A stretch of 64,000 nucleotides of DNA, taken from contig CAJZBQ010000059.1 in the NCBI GenBank assembly GCA_914767885.1, positions 19,626-83,625 of the forward strand, given 5' to 3'. The DNA is from Blepharisma stoltei. Lineage: Eukaryota; Ciliophora; Heterotrichea; Heterotrichida; Blepharismidae. This document shows positions 45,921 through 56,748 of this stretch, one piece after another. The position numbers were made by a program, and so were the translations under genes. How positions within the stretch are numbered: position 1 is the first letter of the stretch; the number at the start of each line of letters is the position of its first letter. A model generated the notes under the pieces. The model was given only the letters and a program-made list of their open reading frames with translations. It did not search any database and was not told the origin of the DNA.

Positions 45921-47153
45921 TTTCAGATTTAATTGTAAAAAACTGTTTATATGCATAATCAAATAAAAAATTACTAATAAAACAATCAACCGATTTTAGC
46001 TATTTATTTAAATAAAATAATTTTTTATAGAGAAAGATAATAAAACTTTAGCCAAATTCGAGATTCAAGTAGAAGATATTCTGACTAGTCCTTTTGAAAC
46101 AAAGCCAAATTAATTTTGCTATGCGTTAAATTAAGAATTTTTATTAAAAAAACTCCCAGACTTTAAAAGAGTGAATTTAAGAGATTATTTAACTTTTCAT
46201 TTTTCTGCAATAGCCTTAACATTAGACTGCCAATTCTTCCATTTCCGCTTCGATTGCAAGATATTATCAAAAAAGATATGCTTCTATTCAGAAATCCTCA
46301 TAAATCTTCTCTTTTCCCATTTATTAATAATGTCTCATTACATTATTGCAAAATGTTACTTAACTCCCCCGTCCATGAGCGAGCAAAACCATTAGAAAAA
46401 TCCCTGATTGTTGCACACAAAAACCTACCCTCCTAAAGCAAACAAAATTTTTGTATGGAAAAAAATTTTTGTATATAAGTGATAATTATTATAATGAAAT
46501 CTCTAGCTAATTCTACTTAATTTTAAACAAATTGCATTTTAAAACATAAGTTTTACAAATTAAATTAATAAATATTTGCTTACCAATTTTTTGAGAATGG
46601 GATTTTTTCAAATTCCTGAAAACAAATTTTTATATAATTTTTTAAAAAAAATATTAATCCCCCTCTGTGAGTGAACAAGATTTATTATTTGTTCGCTCAC
46701 GAGGGGAGTAAGTATAATATTAAGGAGCTCTATTTTTAAATTCTTATAAAGAATTATATATCTACTCTTAGACGATAGATAAAGATTCTATACTCTATTT
46801 CATCTTTTGAGAGATTGGATTATTTAAAGATTAGTTCCTAAGCTGCTGGCCGTATAATTTCTTATAATGACTATTATTTGCACTTCGAAGCCGAATTATA
46901 AAGTAGGAATCCCTATAATGCTGAGAAAAAATTTTTAAATTGAAACAATGCCAGATGATTTAGAAAACTTCAACTTTGGATGAACTGAACGCTTATACTC
47001 ATTAAATAAAATAATTCTGCTACATAAAGTATCTTTTCAATCGCAGATTCTGAAATTGCAATTTATAATTTTGAATGAGAAAGTTTAATCCTCTGAGAAT
47101 GCTGCCTCCAAGCTAACATTGAAGTATAAGTTTTTGCTTAAATCAGCTCCTGA
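45921..47153. other. Spacer with coding debris around a MITE
   Basis: Apart from the MITE at 46364-46708, there are short open pieces at about 46140-46360 (LPILPFPLRLQDIIKKDML) and 46930-47090 (MPDDLENFNFGWTERLYSL, continuing hydrophobic). They have no recognisable domain and are cut by stops. They may be the remains of one gene split by the MITE. Confidence 0.35.
46364..46708. mobile_element. CTCCCCC-family MITE (345 bp), TAA duplication
   Basis: TAA at 46361-46363 and 46709-46711; the empty site is TTAAG. Forward orientation, with the second internal TCC copy, the TATATAAGTGATAATTAT block and a worn terminal hairpin (GAGTGAACAAGA...TTTGTTCGCTCAC). Confidence 0.78.
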
Positions 47154-47327
47154 CTGTAGACCTCTCGAAAATAAGGAACCGGTTCCTTATCCCGAAAGGT
47201 CTACAGTGACAGAAAAAACATGTTTTTTTTCAATCAAATTTCATTGAGTTCCTTATTCTTGAGAGGTCATACCCTAAATAAATTATACCTTTCGAGAATA
47301 GGGAACCAAAATTTTTAAAAATAATTA

Positions 47328-48541
47328 ATGGAGAGTAGTAGCTTATTTTTTAGCAAGAGAAAAAGAATCACTATCCAAGAAAAGCTTGACTATATTGAGA
47401 GATTTAAAGTCTCAGGCATGAAAATTTCAGAATTTTGCATCGAGAATGGGCTTTTTAAGCAGACTTTCAAAAAATGACTCGTGAAGAAAATAGAAGAAGG
47501 GTTTTAAGAAGCAGCGAAAAGAAAGACTCAAAAAGAACTCTAGCAGGTCCTACAGGTCCTAAATACAAGGAAATAGAAGAAAGCTTAATTGAAGTTTTTA
47601 ACAGCAAGCGTGAATCTGGATTTGAAAGTTAAAACTTCTGATCTTCAAGTTGATGCTCTAAAAATCGCCAGAAGAGATGGCATTGAGGAATTTAAAGCCA
47701 GCGATGCTTGGGCATTGAACTTTAAGAAACGAAACGAAATCTGCTGAAAAAGAGTAAGTACCTTCAAGATAAAAAACTGATGAGCAAATTTTTAAGTCTT
47801 TAATGTCCTTTTTCCATAAACTCATGAGCATTAAGGGTGAAAACGAAATAGAATTGAGGAAAAATAGCAAATTTTGATGAAACTCGAGTTGAATGGGGGA
47901 GCATGTCAAATTACACTTTGGATTATAAAGGCAATAAAGAAATAGTTGAATCTGTGCTTTCAATTGGATCAAAAGCTTTTACAGTGCTGCTTTCGATTCG
48001 GGCAAATGGAGATAAAGATCCAGCCCTTATTGTTTTTAGCGAGAAATCTGGCATTCCAAATCTGTGGAAAAGAAATTAATAAATTCCTCCTAATGTCCAA
48101 GTTGCACATAGCTCAAACGGGTACATAACTATTGAAATTCTTAAGCAATATATTTTAAGAAATTATAATGATGTGGAGTTAATGATATCTGACAAGTGCA
48201 CATCACATACTTCTGATATCATAAGAGAGTTATATACAGAGAAGGGAATTAAGCATATTTCTATCCCCAGCAATTGCACAAAATATATTCAGCCATTGGA
48301 CGTTAGCATTTTCAGAAGTTTTAAAGCAAAACTTGATCAGCTGAAGTCAGAATATATTGAAAGCAATTTAAATGAACGTACTAAAGCAGGGAATATTAAA
48401 AACCCAACAAGACAGAATGCAATAAATTGGATTTCTATAGCTTTTGAAGATATTTCAAGCGAAATAATAGAAATCAAGAAGAATCAGTCGCATTTGATCA
48501 TTGTCCTAAATTTAAGGGTAAATTTAATCTTTAAAAGTTAA
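47328..48541 (+). pseudogene. pogo/Tigger transposase, copy 1 (frameshifted as sequenced)
   Basis: Begins MESSSLFFSRKRKRITIQEK, followed by a helix-turn-helix (KISEFCIENGLFKQTFKKWL), as in Psq/CENP-B-type DNA-binding domains. The DDE_1 catalytic core shows three acidic positions: FDETRVEWG, ISDKCTSHTSD and CTKYIQPLDVSIF. Several single-base changes in homopolymers break the frame (for example an extra G near 47503, and an A-run near 47660). The bases around the first catalytic Asp through LDYKGNK are intact here but broken in copy 2. Confidence 0.72.
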
Positions 48542-48737
48542 ATAATTTTTTTGCGTATGAAATTTTAACCTTTCGGGAATAAAGAACCGGTTCCTTATTC
48601 CCGAAAGGTCTACAGTGACAGAAAAAAAACATGTTTTTTCAATCAAATTTCATTGAGTTCCTTATTCTTGAGAGGTCATACCCTAAATAAATTATACCTT
48701 TCGAGAATAGGGAACCAAAATTTTTTAAAAATAATTA

Positions 48738-49927
48738 ATGGAGAGTAGTAGCTTATTTTTTAGCAAGAGAAAAAGAATCACTATCCAAGAAAAGCTTGAC
48801 TATATTGAGAGATTTAAAGTCTCAGGCATGAAAATTTCAGAATTTTGCATCGAGAATGGGCTTTTTAAGCAGACTTTCAAAAAATGACTCGTGAAGAAAA
48901 TAGAAGAAGGTTTTAAGAAGCAGCGAAAAGAAAGACTCAAAAAGAACTCTAGCAGGTCCTACAGGTCCTAAATACAAGGAAATAGAAGAAAGCTTAATTG
49001 AAGTTTTTAACAGCAAGCGTGAATCTGGATTGAAAGTTAAAACTTCTGATCTTCAAGTTGATGCTCTAAAAAAATCGCCAGAAGAGATGGCATTGAGGAA
49101 TTTAAAGCCAGCGATGCTTGGGCATTGAACTTTAAGAAACGAAACGAAATCTGCTGAAAAAGAGTAAGTACCTTCAAGATAAAAACTGATGAGCAAATTT
49201 TTAAGTCTTTAATGTCCTTTTTCCATAAACTCATGAGCATTAAGGGTGAAAACGAAATAGAATTGAGGAAAATAGCAAATTTTGATGAAACTCGAGTTGA
49301 ATGGGGGAGCATGTCAATTTACACTTGGATTATAAAGGCAATAAAGAAATAGTTGAATCTGTGCTTTCAATTGGATCAAAAGCTTTTACAGTGCTGCTTT
49401 CGATTCGGGCAAATGGAGATAAAGATCCAGCCCTTATTGTTTTTAGCGAGAAATCTGGCATTCCAAAATCTGTGGAAAAGAAATTAATAATTCCTCCTAA
49501 TGTCCAAGTTGCACATAGCTCAAACGGGTACATAACTATTGAAATTCTTAAGCAATATATTTTAAGAAATTATAATGATGTGGAGTTAATGATATCTGAC
49601 AAGTGCACATCACATACTTCTGATATCATAAGAGAGTTATATACAGAGAAGGGAATTAAGCATATTTCTATCCCCAGCAATTGCACAAAATATATTCAGC
49701 CATTGGACGTTAGCATTTTCAGAAGTTTTAAAGCAAAACTTGATCAGCTGAAGTCAGAATATATTGAAAGCAATTTAAATGAACGTACTAAAGCAGGGAA
49801 TATTAAAAACCCAACAAGACAGAATGCAATAAATTGGATTTCTATAGCTTTTGAAGATATTTCAAGCGAAATAATAGAAATCAAGAAGAATCAGTCGCAT
49901 TTGATCATTGTCCTAAATTTAAGGTAA
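48738..49927 (+). pseudogene. pogo/Tigger transposase, copy 2 (frameshifted as sequenced)
   Basis: Nearly identical to copy 1, with the same helix-turn-helix and catalytic motifs. The last 200 residues are one open frame (49301-49927: GNKEIVESVLSIG through RQNAINWISIAFED). Differences from copy 1 are almost entirely homopolymer lengths and are complementary: a stretch broken in one copy is often intact in the other. That pattern suggests uncorrected long-read errors rather than decay. Confidence 0.72.
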
Positions 49928-50021
49928 ATTTAATCTTTAAAAGTTAAATAATTTTTTTGCGTATGAAATTTTAACCTTTCGGGAATAAAGAACCGGTTCC
50001 TTATTTCCGAGAGGTCTACAG

Positions 50022-50605
50022 TGAGATGCTATTTAAGCTGAAATCTAAATTTCTGAATTCAGTTTCGTCTCTACTTAATATGCAAGCTCATTTAAGCTGA
50101 AAAATATGTTAATTTAAGTATTTCGTATAATTTTTTTTTAAAATCATAAGTTATAATTTGCAAACTGTACCAGAAGTATATTTAGCAGGGAGTCATTTGC
50201 AATATTTATTCTATTGAAATAGCAGTATTTCAATGATTTCACTGCTCTACTAAGATTAAGAATTTGAATTTATTGGCAAGGATAAAAGGTTCAGATACCT
50301 AAGTTTTGCATTTCATTATTATTTTAGGCAATTCAAAACTCAATCTTTAAGTTAAATAAGATGAGATATTCATAAGTTTTATTTGAATTTGGTATAATTT
50401 CTAAACTTTTGGTATGGTATAGTATTTAAACTTATATGAAATAACGGTATAGGCTCTTTATGACCAGCAGCTCCTTTGCTATTATATTAATCTTTTAAGG
50501 AGCAATATCAAGGAGAGCTCTGGAATTTTCATATTAGCTAAACTTCTAGGTATATAAATGGGAATTTTTATAGAGCGATATACCATTGAGAATGAATTTA
50601 TTAAA
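50022..50605. other. AT-rich spacer
   Basis: About 580 bp between the pogo pair and the kelch gene. No gene or repeat was recognised. Confidence 0.4.
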
Positions 50606-52823
50606 TTAAAATTTAAGCTGCTTATTTTTCAGTTCATTTAGCAGTTTTTCATCTAAATTAAACTTGTAGTATCTCTTTTTATGTTTTTCGAAGAAACTAT
50701 ATTCAAATATCCCAATATAGAATTCTCCTTTGTTGTTTAAAATATAAACTTGCCAAGGAAGATTGCTGCTTGGCGAAGCAGAAACTCGTGCCCAGTCAGT
50801 ATCGCTTCCCATTCCACATTCATAAACTGACCCATTATTACCATACTCAATCAAATACAGCCTCTCTGCGTTTATCAGGAGCTTTCTTTTCTCTGCCATA
50901 AATTCGAAAGGAATAGTCGTGAAAGAATTGGTATCAATTGAATATCGCAAAAGATTCTTATTTAGCCATCCAGAAATCAAGATATTTCCATTAATTATGA
51001 TGCTATTGCAATAGGCATCCACTTGAGTCATTGGAGTTAGCTTATTCCATCGATTTTCATTTAAATCAAACCTATCTGATAAAGCTGAATGAATAGGGTA
51101 ATTGACATCTATCCCTCCAAAACAATAAATACTCCCGTTAAAATAGGTAGCTGAGGAGTAGTTACAAGGTGTTCCAATGGGCAGGTTTCGAATTTCATAA
51201 TTTTTACCAATTATCAACGCAAATCCTGAAGATGGAGGGTGTATACCGAAACAGAACAATTCGCCATTTGGAAGCCTAGCAATGCATGTGCCTGGGTCGA
51301 ACGGCTCCTCAGTCTCTAGAGGTATCACCTCTTCCCTTTCATTATCAGTGTCATAAATAAGCAAATTCTTATCATCAATAAGGTAAATATTGCTGCTTGT
51401 CTCATCTATTTCTGGATCTGCAGGCTTTTTGATTGATTCTTTATCTTTTTTACCGAATGTCATCTCAACAGTTTTTCCACTCGAGTATTTATCAGAGCTA
51501 TAAATATCAGAGTCCTTACTCTTGTTTTCTAAGCTGCCCTCTTCAAGCTCTTGCATAATTTTCTCACTCCCCCCCCTCCGTGAGTGAACAAAAAAATTTT
51601 GTTCACTCACGGAGGGGGTTAATTTTTTTTTTTTTTTAAAACAATTTATATATAAATTTTATAAAAAATATTTTTTTCGAAATTTAAAAAAATCCTAATT
51701 CGCAAAAATTGGAAAGCAAATATTTATTTAATTTATAAAATTTATGTTTTGAAACGCAATTTGTTTTAAAATTAAACAGAATTAGCACTAGATTTCATTA
51801 TGCTAATTATCACTTATATATCAAATTTTTTTTTCCATAAAAAATTTTTCTATTAAAAAAATTTTTGTTCACTCACGGAGGGTGGGTTTTCGGGCAAAAA
51901 ATAGCGATTTTTCTAATGATTTTGTTTACTCACGGAGGGGGGGGTCAGTATCTCCTATAAGTTCCTGAATATAACTCTGCAATTTCACTAGCTCATTTGC
52001 ATTTTCATTGGCACTTGCTTTGCAGTTTTCAAGAAAGCTGTCTATTTGTAAAATCTTGTTCAGCAAGTTATCCTCAATAAAGCAGCTTATCATTTTCTTG
52101 ACAAACTTGCTTTTTCCAAAAATTTCTTTAGCATAATTCGGTGGAACTGTGCTCTCTGGAATAAATTTTTTTACCCTTAAAACCGCATTTTCACGATTTA
52201 AAGAAAGTGATTTTATCAATGGGTCTTTCTCCAATTTGGATATACCGTGAGCACGGTTTTAGATCGACCTGAGAACCTCCCCTCCCCCCTATCCCTTGGT
52301 GGTTTCGGCTTTATTGAAATCTACAAATTGAATTTGACTTGTCAAATCCTTAGTGAGGGACTTGGCATTTTGAATTAACAATTTCGTTCAAACTGAAACC
52401 GTCAGGGGGTGGGGGAGGGGAGGGGGAGTTTCAGGTCGAGCCATACCTGTTCTGAAGGTATACTGCTTCAACATGATTAACTTTGTCAATATATTTTTGC
52501 AATTCTTCTATCTCTACGTCTACTTTCTTAAGAAACTCTTTCATTCTTTGTTCTAGATCACAAAAATGATTGCTAAAAGAATTTAAGAGATCTTTCTTTA
52601 GCTCTTCCTTTTTCTTGATTTCTTGTGAGATATAGTTGCATATTGCTTCTTTGGTTCCATATATTGGATCAAAGAGAAGAGGGTTTAATTGATGAATTTT
52701 ACCAGGGTCTTTGGTGTGCTGTTTTAAGTGATGCTCGCATGTGTAAGTTTCAGGATTTGTACACTTGCATACAAAAGCAACCTGTCGTAAGCATTTTGCT
52801 GCTCAGCATGGCTTAAGTTCCAT
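50606..52823 (-). CDS. B-box-like, coiled-coil, kelch-repeat protein, interrupted
   Basis: ATG at 52823 opens a Cys/His cluster (CWAAKCLRQVAFVCKC, TCEHHLKQH) like a B-box. A coiled coil (KKKEELKKDLLNSFSNHF; VEIEELQKYIDKV) and then kelch-type repeats follow: SSATYFNGSIYCFGGI, DRFDLNENRWNKLTPM, IIINGNILISGW, SIDTNSFTTIPFE. This is a TRIM-like arrangement with a kelch propeller. A TA-bounded 220-bp element at about 52243 joins EAV to SKLEKDPL when removed, and a TCA-flanked MITE at 51567 joins GDTE to KIMQELEE. With both out, the length is a multiple of three (539 codons). A decayed second copy lies just upstream on the same strand. Confidence 0.76.
51567..51944. mobile_element. CTCCCCCC-family MITE (378 bp), TCA duplication, in the kelch gene
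   Basis: TCA at 51564-51566 and 51945-51947; the empty site is CTCAG. Reverse orientation, with a near-perfect terminal hairpin and interior almost identical to 30492-30880. The excised length (381) is a multiple of three, yet the element carries stops, so it is not simply read through. Confidence 0.84.
52243..52462. mobile_element. TA-bounded inverted-repeat element with G-rich arm in the kelch gene
   Basis: Imperfect inverted ends: TATACCGTGAGCACGG and GATCGACCTGAGAACCTCCCC on the left, and GGGGGAGTTTCAGGTCGAGC then TGAAGGTATA on the right. One arm is a run of G blocks (GGGGGTGGGGGAGGGG) with quadruplex potential, opposite a C-rich arm. Removal restores the minus-strand frame. The left coordinate is uncertain by one base. 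Confidence 0.68.
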
Positions 52824-52849
52824 TTTATTATATCTATAATATTTTAGTG

Positions 52850-53190
52850 TCATTTGACAATTCGCTTTCATAGATTGATCCATTATAATCACATTCAATT
52901 AAATACAGTCTCGTTGCACTTATAAGAATTTTGCATTTTTTAGCTTAAAATCATAAGGAATTGCTCCGAAAGTGTTGCTACCAATTGAATATCTCAAAAG
53001 ATTTTTATTTTTACTTTCAGAAATCACAATATCCCTGTTAAATATTGCACTATTGCAATGGTAATTTAATTTATCGGTTTTCATTTAAATCAAATCTCTC
53101 TGATAGAGTTAAATAAATACGATTATATCCTCCAAAGCAATAAACACTATTATTGAAATAGATATAACTTTTCAATTTAATACTCTAATA
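52850..53190 (-). pseudogene. Decayed kelch gene fragment
   Basis: Resembles the kelch region of 50606-52823 in order: a Cys-containing stretch matching NGSVYECGMG, LYLIE, a piece like LLRYSI, and a block ending SVYCFGG. It has stops and lacks the N-terminal half. It lies directly upstream of the intact gene, beside the 3' end of receptor copy C. Confidence 0.55.
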
Positions 53191-53213
53191 TATTAAATTT
53201 CTAAAGTCTTAAA

Positions 53214-56200
53214 TTAATCAACTTCCTTTGCAATTGAAAAATCCTTCGGCATTAAATCTACAGATGATGGACGACGATCCGGGACGATTTTTGCAAGAGC
53301 ATTCTTGGAGTGCTTACCAAAAGTAAATGCGAACTTGAATAAATGAGTTGTATCTAAGCCTTTTTTCCGATACAGAAGGCTGGGATACTTTCTTCTTTGC
53401 ACATAAATTCCGACAAGAGCAATTATTATTCATCCTACACACACTACTGAAAAATAAATATACGCGTTTCCTTTAGTGTTTGATGAGATTGTCGAGATCA
53501 CAGAAAGCCAGACCACACCAATTAAGCTCAAAGCTTGCCACCAGCACAGTCTTGGATAATTATAGGGCTTATATCTAAATATAAATCCAATGTACGCCAC
53601 CATTAGAAGAGAAAAAAAGGTTCCATGGATAGTGCTATCAGCCCTTTTAACTGTTTTATTCATGACGATAAATATGACTTGAACCACAGTTTTTATCATT
53701 AAAAATGGAGGAGCTGTATGTATATGTACCATGTGCTGCAATTCTTGCCACAAAGGTCTGCACAGAGTAGCCAGTGGTTCATAAAGCACAAGTCGCCTAA
53801 AATAGGCATTAAATAGTCTGCAAGCCAAGCTAAAAATCTGAAAGCTGTCACACTGGGGTATTTTTCATCTAATCTGAGTAGAACAACTAAGCATAAAACT
53901 AGCCAAAATAAAATAGCCCCAAAGACTCCATCTATTAGAATTCAAAATATCCCTTTCTGGAGAGCAAAGATATTTTCCAAGCTGAAAGAAAGAGAGCTAC
54001 TAATTTTTGCTAGGATGCTATTTATTGGGGTTATATCTGGTCCCATGGCCGCAAACTGGAAAAATTCAATGCCTATGGTTATCTCAACAATAATATCTTG
54101 CAGCGACATTTCTTGCTTTTCTTTAAGCTCTTCAATGGCTATATTTCATCATTTTTTTCATATATAGCGCTTTTCCCGAGGATGGCGCGGAATGGCGCCA
54201 TCCTCGGGAAAGCCAGGAAGGCATCCACACGGGAACTGGGAGTTCCACGTGTGGATGCCATTTTGACATGTGGAAGTTTGGATCCCACATGTCAAAAATG
54301 GCATCCACGCCTGGAACTCCCAGTTCCCGTGTGGATGCTTAGTTGACTTTCCCGAGGATGGCGCCATCCTCGGGAAAGCGCTATATATGCTGTGACAGCT
54401 AAAGATACTAAAGCAAACATAAAGCAGATAGAAAAAACGATAATTCTTCCTTTAGCAAATGCTCTTACCAACTTATCAGGGAAAGGGCATTTATTATTTT
54501 GGTTTCTTAGGTCATCTGGCTTTACTGTAGTTCCATCTCCATAAATGAGAGGTGTGCTAATACTCAACATTGTGCTGCCGAATGGGCGAAATTCTCCCAC
54601 TTTGTATGTTGTCACATTTCCAGAATTTGTATCTATTTTGCAGGTCATTATATCAAAAGCATCCATAACTCTATCGTTGCTGCTTTTGTCAATAGAAACT
54701 ATTCCTGTGCACCCGGTAAACTTTTGAGCTCTGATTGTTAAATTTAATTGGTAAGGATCAGAATAATCAAATCCTTGGTTTATCATGTAGTCCAAAGCTA
54801 TCCCTATTAAATATGCTGCATCATAACTAGAGCAAGTACTGGGAAGTGGAAAACCATTATATCTAGATAATATCTGCGAGTAAGCAAATTCCCCAACCTT
54901 ACCTACTCAATTTCGCCCACTAATAGATATCATTGGAACTCCAGTTTCCTTAATCTTTAATTCATCAGCATTATCATCGTATATTCTCGTTGGAAATATT
55001 GCTTCCTTTGCAACAAAAATAAGGAGATCTCCTTTTCTTAAGCCCAAATCATAGAGCTCTTCGATGACATAATATAATGGAGGTGGCATAAAAAATAAAA
55101 CTAGAAGTCTTGCATTTGTATCCATGGCTTTCTTCAATGTTCCAGAGTATTTTTTTATACTAGTTCTATTTAGATCTTCAGGTATCGCCCTTAAGTTTTC
55201 AGAATTTAAAATTTCTATTTCATATTGCTCTGCATTGCTTATAAGTGCTAAATATTCTGATTTCGAAGATACATCATCTGAATATAAAACACAGATTTTC
55301 CTTCATCCTAAAGCTCTAAATAAAAGCAAACTCAGCGATAAAAGATAGCGGTTTGATACAATTACTCTTGTAAACAGAGGATAAAGTGACGTAGAATTCA
55401 ATGAATAATCATTAGAATCTGACCCAACAACTGGGATGGTTAAATTAAAGTTTTTAAAAAAATTAATTTCTGCAATAGTCGTTAAAGAGCTAGGCGGTGA
55501 TATGTGTGCAAGCCCAAATTTATCTATATCTTTGGCAAAGCAAGCTGGTGTCAATTCTTTATCATAAGTAACAGAACCGCAATCAAAAATAAAATAGTTT
55601 ATTTGAAAATGTGCTAAAATTCCAAGTGCACCTTCATTAATTAAACTTCATGCTGTGTAAGCGCAATAATATAAAAGAGGAGCGACATATAGAGGAGGAG
55701 CTCCAGGGTTATAAGAGCCTCCAGAAACTGTCGTGTGCAAAATCTTTTTATTTGATTTGGGCACGTCAGTAGTATTTCCAGGGAAAATCAAGGTTTTCGA
55801 GATTGTTACTGATCCAGCAGAGACTGATCCAACTATTTGCCTTTGATTGTCTTGAATATTTACAATAGAAAATTGTTTTTTCTCACTATATATCTTCAGC
55901 AAAAGTTTTATTTCTTCAGTTGTTTCTGCTGTTTGATTCAATAAATACAGAATTAAATTTTCTAGAAAACTAATTAAAAGATTTTCTTGAGAGCTAGCAT
56001 ATTCTTGCCTTACAGCAGTCACAATAATTGCTCCATTGTTTTTACAGTCATAGCAGCTATTTTGGGTTAGCAATATCCCATCTCCTTTTAAAAGGAGTTT
56101 TTTGGATTTCAATGTCTCCTGAATTTTTGATGAGAGAACAGAATTTGCAAAAATGTAATACAAAGTTGCTCCTAAAGGCTTGATAGCTCTTTTTACTGCC

Positions 56201-56748
56201 TTTTCAAGGCATGCTGACGATTCTATAGTTATATAATCAAAAGTTTGTGAATACTCTAGAAATTTCTGCTTGATGTATGCATGATCTTTATCAGTGATTA
56301 CAAGTCCATGAGTTCAATTAAAGTAAGCTAAAGCCGCAAAATATGCATCGGTTTGGGCTGAGTTTGATGGAGAGATACTATATGTCCATTCGTCGTAAAG
56401 AGATTCTTGATTTTTCTGAGGAACCAAATGAATTTTATTATTTTCTTTGCATAATTGAGAAAGGCTCAATTGTGTTTCAAAACTTTCTGATAAATCAAGA
56501 ACGATAATGGCATTTGGATGTGAATTAACTCAGTCTGAAATTAAAGAATAATCGCATTGATACCACTCGACAACTGACTCAAATTGATATTTTGTTTCTT
56601 CAAATCAAATTTGATTGAACCTGTTCATATCATTTTGAGCAATAATAATTTCAAACGAAGAACACAAATTGAGCATTGCTAAAAAAGATAATATCTTTAT
56701 AAATCCGATATCAGAAAAATACTTCGATATTTTAGCCTTTTTGTTCAT
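53214..56748 (-). pseudogene. Receptor-like copy C, with internal deletion and hairpin insertion
   Basis: From ATG at 56748, the signal-peptide region and ectodomain are open and close to copies A and B (SLINEGALGILAHFQ, FTRVIVSNRYLLSL, DYMINQGFDYSDPY). The membrane region is damaged. A 215-bp hairpin element sits at 54167-54381. Near 53785, about 190 bp present in copies A and B are missing, between a TGCTTTAT and a TTATGCTATG site; this fuses LGDLCF to YEPLATLC out of frame and looks like a microhomology deletion. The C-terminus resumes and ends normally at 53214. Probably non-functional. Confidence 0.68.
54167..54381. mobile_element. GC-rich hairpin element with TATA flanks (receptor copy C)
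   Basis: Ends GCGCTTTTCCCGAGGATGGC and its exact complement GCCATCCTCGGGAAAGCGC. Nested inside are GGCATCCACACGGGAACTGG and CCACACGGGAAC-type inverted pairs and a central GACATGTGG/CCACATGTC pair. Flanks are TATATA on both sides, where copy B has a single short TA run. The same motif style recurs at 59746-59946 and 20729-20911. Confidence 0.8.

Larger units (their letters stand above)
47154..50021 (+). mobile_element. Two tandem pogo/Tigger transposon copies sharing a middle terminus
   Basis: Outer ends are CTGTAGACCTCTCGAAAATA and its complement TATTTCCGAGAGGTCTACAG. A variant lies between the copies at about 48571-48617, so there are two ~1.4-kb units with period 1410 bp. Each terminus contains the palindrome AAGGAACCGGTTCCTTAT. 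TGA flanks the outside (47151-47153, 50022-50024), and TA lies inside the first bases, so the true duplication could be either. A head-to-tail pair sharing one end may have arisen by insertion into an end or by an assembly collapse or duplication. Confidence 0.8.

Noticed and set aside
54167-54381. Short minus- and plus-strand ORFs within the hairpin element
   Set aside because: Palindromic GC-rich sequence opens both strands by composition; no coding signal.
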